A DNA stretch of 64,000 bases from Debaryomyces hansenii CBS767 (lineage: Eukaryota > Ascomycota > Pichiomycetes > Serinales > Debaryomycetaceae), in contig NC_006048.2 of assembly GCF_000006445.2 (NCBI RefSeq), forward strand, positions 744,001 to 808,000, written 5' to 3'. Positions 58,607-64,000 of the stretch are shown piece after piece (the first letter of the stretch is position 1; every line of letters starts with the position of its first letter). A program made the position numbers and the translations under genes. A model generated the notes under the pieces. The model was given only the letters and a program-made list of their open reading frames with translations, was not told the DNA's origin and ran no database searches.

Positions 58607-61600
58607 ATGTTAGGGCGATTATTTAAACAGAACCAATCGGGGCCTAATGTTCCCAACTCAAATGGGAATGGTAATTATATAAACCCAAATGGAAATGGCA
58701 ATTCCTACACTAATAGTTATGGTGCAAATCACCAACCAAAAAACGGTCCCATCATCAATCCGAATACGAATCCTTACCAAAATGTAAATACTTTCGAAGA
58801 TTCATACTCTAGAGAGATTTTATATGGAACTTCTGACACTTTACAGCTCAAGCCGTATCAATTGAATAATAAATTTTTCCGAATAATAATATCGCAGGAT
58901 GGAGGTAATCTAAGATCAAAGCAGGTGTTGTATGATTCGGCCGCTCAGAATAATGATAACCCGGGCGTTATAGCAAGACCCCCGCCGATGTCAAGAAATA
59001 ATAGTTCTAATAATGTAAATAGCAAGAATATTTTGACTTCAAAGATTTATCATAATGCTAGTGAATTAAATGATTATATGTTTGGATGCGGATTACCTTC
59101 AAATGAGACATATAGTACGACGAAGATACATATTTTGCCAACATTGAATAATCTGACCTATGGATCAAATCAGTCTATACTAATTACAAGGCTTTTTCTG
59201 ATATCAGATAACAACGATTCTCAGATTTTCAATGAGAGTTTTCAATCACATTGGATGCCACGCCCAGCACTCCCTATCAAGGAAACATCAATTAAAAACG
59301 ATGCCTTCAATATAGCTCATGCAAAAGCAAATAATCCTGATACAGGTTCTACAAGTAAATCATCCAATAGCATTAACAGCCGGTTTTCTATAGGCTTGAT
59401 TATACCGCTTGAATCCGTAAATGACCATTTGAATGATGTTATTTTTAATAACTGGGATGTAATATCGCATTATATTCTAGTGTTACAAAAGCTAATAATT
59501 AAAAAATTGATACTTACTTTGAATAATAGCGTGAATGATTTAAGTCTTTCCAACTTGAGCTTACAAAACAATTCTCCAAATCATACCCATATTTATTGCC
59601 CTTACATTGTAAATAAGAGAATCCAATTTCCAAGTTATATTTTGCAGAATGAACTAGATTTGAATAATCAACTAATCAAGTTAATTAAGTTAATGCATTA
59701 CAATAGCAACGTTCCAAAATTAATTAATTCAAATTCACTAATGAGATATTCTATGAGTGACTCTTCGAAAGTAAATCCTATGCTTTTAAGCTGGATTTCA
59801 GAAGTGGTAAACTGGCTACAATTTAAAGATGGCAGATCCATGAGTAATGACATTAACTCACAAACACATAGTAGTTTTAATAATAATTCTCAGTTCCAAT
59901 ATAATAATACTACTAATATTTCAAGTTCATTGTCAGTTCAAAGCTCCCCAAATATCAATAATTTGAATTTTTCTCCCAACACAGATACGGCAGTTACTAA
60001 GACTTTTTTGGCCAGTTTATTGGCATTATTAATCCCGTTAAGAAAGCTGTTGACTATGAAACCATTTAGTATTTCTAACGACTGCGATAATACGCGGGAA
60101 ATAACGAGGGTAGTAGTTATGACAGGGAATCCAGTAGTTGCTAAGAAATTAATTTTTATTATTAACGGGTTAATTCCTGATAATGAAATGCTTTCAATAT
60201 TGGATGACTACGAGGATGAGAAATCAGATATATCTGAGAGTTCAAATGATACTAAACCAATGAAACATTCAATTGGTAAAATACCTGAAAATAAGAGTTG
60301 CGAGGAACTCCTAGATAATAATAGTTTTAGTAATGATTCTGTTAGTACACCTTCTTCTATACAACATAAACTATTTGGTTCGACAGGTGATATGAACAAT
60401 GTTAATACATTGGGTGCAGCAAAACCTGTTCCCACTAGACCAATACCAATTAAATCGTCAACGGCGAGTTCATATAGTTCTTCTGATAATTCACCAACTC
60501 ACAATACATCAGTCAAAGGTTGGGAGATACCTCACAAGTCGTCAGCTAGTACTACAACAACTCCTCTTAAGTCAAGAGTTGAAGTTGGAACCAGCGTTAT
60601 TCCTATTGCTGAAAAGACTCCAACTAGATCATCGCTTTCAAAATCATCATCTATGGCGTACTTATCATCTTCTTTGACTTCATCTTTATCGTCTTCGGCA
60701 TCAAACTATTCATTATCAAAATTAGGAGGGAGCTTCATGGAGAAATGGAAAAACTCGTTTTCGAATACGCAACATACGAACCCAAACATGAATCCAGCTA
60801 ATAACCAAACTAATTCCCTGCTTGGATTTAATACAGAGAACCATGATTTACTTCCTCCATCTTTGGGTAACCTATCGAAAAGAAATTCCGTTCATTCTTT
60901 AAGAACTCCATCACCAGCGGTTGAAATAGATGAAAGCCTGCCCTATCATAATAATTCTTCAAATGTTGGAAATATCCCACATAATTCTTCAAGCTCTACT
61001 AAGATGGCTAGAGCGAATTCAGTGTTTGATTTATATAATAACAATAGTAGCTACAAAAGAAATGCTATTGGTATAATACAGGAAGAAGGAAAATGCCCGG
61101 GCATGAAAAGATCGAATACAAGCATCTATACACCTGCCTTGCGTGATACTTATAAATTGAAGAATATTAATGACTTTAACAGAAATATTATCAAATCCAA
61201 ATGCTCTCTAATTATGAAAGCTCGCATCTCAGTTGGCGATTCTGTTGACAAAACATTAAACATCAACTCCATAATTGAAAAGAATGAAGACGAATCTGAT
61301 AGTTGCTATGGAGATGAAAGCACGATAACATCAAGCACAAAGATAAATGAAATTGCACCACTTATTAAACACAGACCATTGTTTCCGAATGTTGCTTTTG
61401 CCGAAGAGTTTAGACCTGAATTTATTCTCCAATCATGCCCAATAAATTCAAAATTAGAATCACAGGTGATGACATCAATGAAAAATGATTTATTGTTTTA
61501 CCAGAACAATTGTCAGTTTGAGAAAGTAACATCAAGATCAGTATTTGTAAGTTTGAGAGCCAGGGAAATCAAAGTGATTGAAATGAATGTAGGTGAATCT

Positions 61601-61984
61601 GTCAGTGGACAGGTTGAGACCAGCCCGAATAGCCAGGCATCTAGTAATTCTGGAACACCCGTCGGCTCACTACAAGAATCTCAAAAACCATCCCTCCAAA
61701 GTGCCCTTACAAAAGGTATCAGAAACAATAAGAGTGACCAAAGCGAACATACGAGTCGTAATTCCATGCCATCTAATAGTACGTCAAGCTATAAGACTAT
61801 GATCAAGAAGATCTTTAGTCCAACGAGAAATTCAGGAGATAAGGAAGTCATTTTTGCAATAGAGAATACTCTAGATGAAATTGCCAAGTTGTTTCAATCC
61901 AACTCTAACTGTCAAAAAAGTCTGACTACGAACCAAGATTTTAATGAGAAATTGACTATGCTAATGAGTAATATATTAGATTGA
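58607..61984 (+). CDS. LST4: Lst4-like folliculin-interacting protein (longin/DENN)
   Basis: A 1125-residue protein probably orthologous to Lst4. With Lst7 (folliculin) it forms a GTPase-activating complex for Gtr2 at the vacuole in TORC1 amino-acid signalling. The N-terminal MLGRLFKQN resembles Lst4. A longin-like segment contains FRIIISQDGG, LNDYMFGCGLPS and FSIGLIIPLES (about residues 85-280). A DENN-like helical/strand region follows, with LLSWISEVVNWLQF and ITRVVVMTGNPVVAKKLIFIINGLIP (about 390-525). Then comes a 400-residue Ser/Asn-rich disordered part and a conserved C-terminus. It is longer than S. cerevisiae Lst4 (828), mostly through low-complexity insertions. The match is by family pattern, so moderate. 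Confidence 0.75.
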   Translation: MLGRLFKQNQSGPNVPNSNGNGNYINPNGNGNSYTNSYGANHQPKNGPIINPNTNPYQNVNTFEDSYSREILYGTSDTLQLKPYQLNNKFFRIIISQDGGNLRSKQVLYDSAAQNNDNPGVIARPPPMSRNNSSNNVNSKNILTSKIYHNASELNDYMFGCGLPSNETYSTTKIHILPTLNNLTYGSNQSILITRLFLISDNNDSQIFNESFQSHWMPRPALPIKETSIKNDAFNIAHAKANNPDTGSTSKSSNSINSRFSIGLIIPLESVNDHLNDVIFNNWDVISHYILVLQKLIIKKLILTLNNSVNDLSLSNLSLQNNSPNHTHIYCPYIVNKRIQFPSYILQNELDLNNQLIKLIKLMHYNSNVPKLINSNSLMRYSMSDSSKVNPMLLSWISEVVNWLQFKDGRSMSNDINSQTHSSFNNNSQFQYNNTTNISSSLSVQSSPNINNLNFSPNTDTAVTKTFLASLLALLIPLRKLLTMKPFSISNDCDNTREITRVVVMTGNPVVAKKLIFIINGLIPDNEMLSILDDYEDEKSDISESSNDTKPMKHSIGKIPENKSCEELLDNNSFSNDSVSTPSSIQHKLFGSTGDMNNVNTLGAAKPVPTRPIPIKSSTASSYSSSDNSPTHNTSVKGWEIPHKSSASTTTTPLKSRVEVGTSVIPIAEKTPTRSSLSKSSSMAYLSSSLTSSLSSSASNYSLSKLGGSFMEKWKNSFSNTQHTNPNMNPANNQTNSLLGFNTENHDLLPPSLGNLSKRNSVHSLRTPSPAVEIDESLPYHNNSSNVGNIPHNSSSSTKMARANSVFDLYNNNSSYKRNAIGIIQEEGKCPGMKRSNTSIYTPALRDTYKLKNINDFNRNIIKSKCSLIMKARISVGDSVDKTLNINSIIEKNEDESDSCYGDESTITSSTKINEIAPLIKHRPLFPNVAFAEEFRPEFILQSCPINSKLESQVMTSMKNDLLFYQNNCQFEKVTSRSVFVSLRAREIKVIEMNVGESVSGQVETSPNSQASSNSGTPVGSLQESQKPSLQSALTKGIRNNKSDQSEHTSRNSMPSNSTSSYKTMIKKIFSPTRNSGDKEVIFAIENTLDEIAKLFQSNSNCQKSLTTNQDFNEKLTMLMSNILD

Positions 61985-62286
61985 TAGGTTTATATGTCTG
62001 AAGAAACGTATGTCATTGATTTTGTGTAATTTATTTATTTTGTTCATACGACTATGTAACTTGATAAAATTTCAATCATTCAATGGATATATTAGAAAAT
62101 TGATATAACACCGATAAAGTCTTAATCGTTTTCCTCAAAAAGGGTTTCTCCATTAAAAATACAAAATATACACATTCCTTGGTATAGTATTTATAAGATT
62201 AATCAAACAAATAATTGGAGACGATATTTTTGGTACCATTACACACGAATAATAGACCACACTTATAGAGAAAGCTATCATCCAAT
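61985..62286. other. Intergenic region, LST4 end/SET2 promoter
   Basis: 302 bp, AT-rich, between tandem plus-strand genes. I see nothing notable. Confidence 0.5.
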
Positions 62287-64000
62287 ATGTCAGATATGGA
62301 AGAATTGGATGTCAAAGCCAAACAGTACACTCCTCAGCTATTTTTAGAGTCTGAGGACAAGACGGACGAGGCTAGAAGTACATTTAATGAACTTCAAGAA
62401 TGCACATACTCTTCTAAGAGTACTGGTTCCTCCGGGCAACATGAACATATGACTTGTGATTGTTATGAAGATTGGGATTCAGATAAGCAACAGAATATGG
62501 CTTGTGGTGAAGATTCAGACTGTATCAATAGAGTAACTTCAGTCGAATGTAGTAATAAATTTTGTACATGTGGAAATGACTGTCAGAACCAGAGATTTCA
62601 AAAAAAACAATACGCTAATGTAACTGTTATTCAAACTGAGTTGAAAGGATATGGTTTGAGAGCCAATGAAGATATTTCCGAATCAAGCTTTATATACGAA
62701 TATATAGGTGAGGTGATTGATGAAGAAAGCTTCAGGAAGAGAATGATTGATTATGATACTAAAAAGTTGATACATTTTTATTTTATGATGTTGAAAAAGG
62801 ATTCATTCATTGATGCAACTATGAAAGGTTCGTTAGCTCGTTTTTGTAACCATTCGTGTAACCCAAATGCATATGTTGATAAATGGGTTGTTGGTGAAAA
62901 ATTAAGAATGGGTATATTTTCCAAGAGAAATATTCAAAAAGGCGAAGAAATCACATTCGACTATAACGTTGATAGATATGGTGCACAATCTCAACCATGT
63001 TATTGCGGTGAACCAAATTGTATAAAATGGATGGGTGGAAAAACTCAGACTGATGCTGCGTTATTATTGCCTGATGGAATCTCTGAGGCACTAGGTGTTA
63101 CTCATAAGCAAGAAAGACAATGGTTGAAGGAAAATAAACATCTTAGATCCAAACAACAAAGTGACGAATCAATTATTAACGAAGCATTTGTTAAGTCTAT
63201 AGAGGTTTCAGCCTTAACCGAAAGTGATGTTTCGAAGGTAATGGGTGCTTTGATGAGGGTTCAAGATTTAAACATAACTCAGAAATTGATAGAGAGGATA
63301 TACTTGACTAGCGATGACAGTATAAACTCCTCAATTATAAGAGTTCACGGTTATAAAACTTTATCACAAACCATTAAAGCATTTAAAGATGAAGATAAGG
63401 AGCTAATAAGCAAAATATTAATTATCTTAGCCAAATGGCCAAAGGTTACACGTAACAAAATCTCGTCATCCCAGATTGAGGATGTAGTTAAAGACATCAA
63501 TACCAATAGTAATGACGACAACTTAAAAAAGTTATCATCTGATTTACTAGCTGAATGGGGTAAGCTACAAATGGCATATAGAATTCCAAAGAATATTGGT
63601 AATGATAAAGAATCAAACTCGCCTGCATTGTACGGTAGAAATGCCAGATCTAGATCCAGATCCAGATCACCGGATAGAGGAAAATCTGCCGAGCCTCAGC
63701 ATGTGGAAACCGACGAGGCATTACCAGATGGTTGGCAAACGGCATTTGACCCTAACACTCAAACTAATTACTATTACCATGCAGAATTAGGAATTTCTAA
63801 ATGGGAAAGACCAATTAAGGAAGTTCCAAAAGGTCCAAAGGGTCCGAAAGCTTTACCAGTCAGCGAGCCTATACAAAGACCTAATCTGAACAGCAATGGA
63901 AGGAGTTATAATGAAGAGGAACTCACTAGGAGAGAAGAAGAAAGGTTGAAAAGAGAAAAAGAGGAACAATTTAAAGAAATTCAACAGAAAGAAAGACTTT
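62287..64000 (+). CDS. SET2: Histone H3 Lys36 methyltransferase Set2, C-terminus beyond window edge
   Basis: Methylates H3K36 during transcription elongation, bound to the Pol II tail. 571 codons are visible. My translation gives a cysteine-rich AWS domain (CDCYEDW to CGNDCQNQRF), then the SET domain from GYGLRANEDI through YEYIGEVID, the cofactor/lysine site RFCNHSCNPNAYVDKW and FDYNVDRYG. The post-SET segment CYCGEPNCIKWMGG follows. Further on come an Arg-Ser stretch and a WW domain (LPDGWQTAFDPN to YYHAELGISKWERP) near residues 480-510. A Lys/Glu-rich coiled coil runs into the edge. The Pol II-binding SRI domain should lie beyond it. Confidence 0.96.
   Translation, partial: MSDMEELDVKAKQYTPQLFLESEDKTDEARSTFNELQECTYSSKSTGSSGQHEHMTCDCYEDWDSDKQQNMACGEDSDCINRVTSVECSNKFCTCGNDCQNQRFQKKQYANVTVIQTELKGYGLRANEDISESSFIYEYIGEVIDEESFRKRMIDYDTKKLIHFYFMMLKKDSFIDATMKGSLARFCNHSCNPNAYVDKWVVGEKLRMGIFSKRNIQKGEEITFDYNVDRYGAQSQPCYCGEPNCIKWMGGKTQTDAALLLPDGISEALGVTHKQERQWLKENKHLRSKQQSDESIINEAFVKSIEVSALTESDVSKVMGALMRVQDLNITQKLIERIYLTSDDSINSSIIRVHGYKTLSQTIKAFKDEDKELISKILIILAKWPKVTRNKISSSQIEDVVKDINTNSNDDNLKKLSSDLLAEWGKLQMAYRIPKNIGNDKESNSPALYGRNARSRSRSRSPDRGKSAEPQHVETDEALPDGWQTAFDPNTQTNYYYHAELGISKWERPIKEVPKGPKGPKALPVSEPIQRPNLNSNGRSYNEEELTRREEERLKREKEEQFKEIQQKERL

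Overview
This is nuclear DNA of a budding yeast. Genes are dense, nearly all are uninterrupted, and they are AT-rich. The two tRNA genes have eukaryotic A and B boxes and T-run terminators. The only well-supported spliceosomal intron, in PEX10, has the yeast signals GTATGT, TACTAAC and CAG. Gene content (trifunctional HIS4, AIM14, RAD30, an Ada/AraC-like regulator, an ECD homologue, no Ty elements) suggests a CTG-clade species close to Debaryomyces hansenii. That placement is inference. CUG decoding cannot be tested here, so every CUG-encoded residue in the descriptions could be serine.

Layout. 0-10 kb: an edge-truncated protein kinase, SUV3, a gluconokinase, an ENV9-like reductase, an ECD/SGT1 homologue, ERG10 ending in -SKL, and MRX11. 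10-16 kb: three kinase genes on one strand, RIM11 (GSK-3), CAK1 and SSN3 (Cdk8). RIM11 may be preceded by a 275-codon first exon and a 948-nt intron. 16-30 kb: ERG3, HEM3, a Yvc1-like channel, RAD1/RMI1 (divergent), MET12, and ATG27/MDH3 (divergent). 31-48 kb: an intron-containing tRNA-Val(UAC), a beta-lactamase-fold protein, HIS4, PEX5, SWI1, MNN10, PEX10, RAD30, tRNA-Cys(GCA) and AIM14. 48.7-54.7 kb: a gene-poor stretch around a single Ada/AraC-like regulator. 54.7-64 kb: a CaM kinase, UGA1, LST4 and an edge-truncated SET2.

Several neighbours match short blocks of Saccharomyces cerevisiae chromosomes XVI-left and IV: SUV3-ERG10, SSN3-MRX11, RAD1-MET12-RMI1 and SWI1 (YPL), and PEX5-MNN10, YDR248C and PEX10 (YDR). 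These blocks are shuffled and locally inverted. Functionally the window is mostly housekeeping with some themes. Four genes concern peroxisomes: ERG10-SKL, MDH3-SKL, PEX5 and PEX10. Three concern DNA repair: RAD1, RMI1 and RAD30. Two concern ergosterol: ERG3 and ERG10. Five encode protein kinases.

The observations most worth following are the possible in-frame splice of an unrecognised N-terminal exon onto GSK-3, the Ada-type zinc and AraC-type helix-turn-helix protein with its long TGCAT-rich upstream region, and the peroxisomal targeting tripeptide on acetoacetyl-CoA thiolase.
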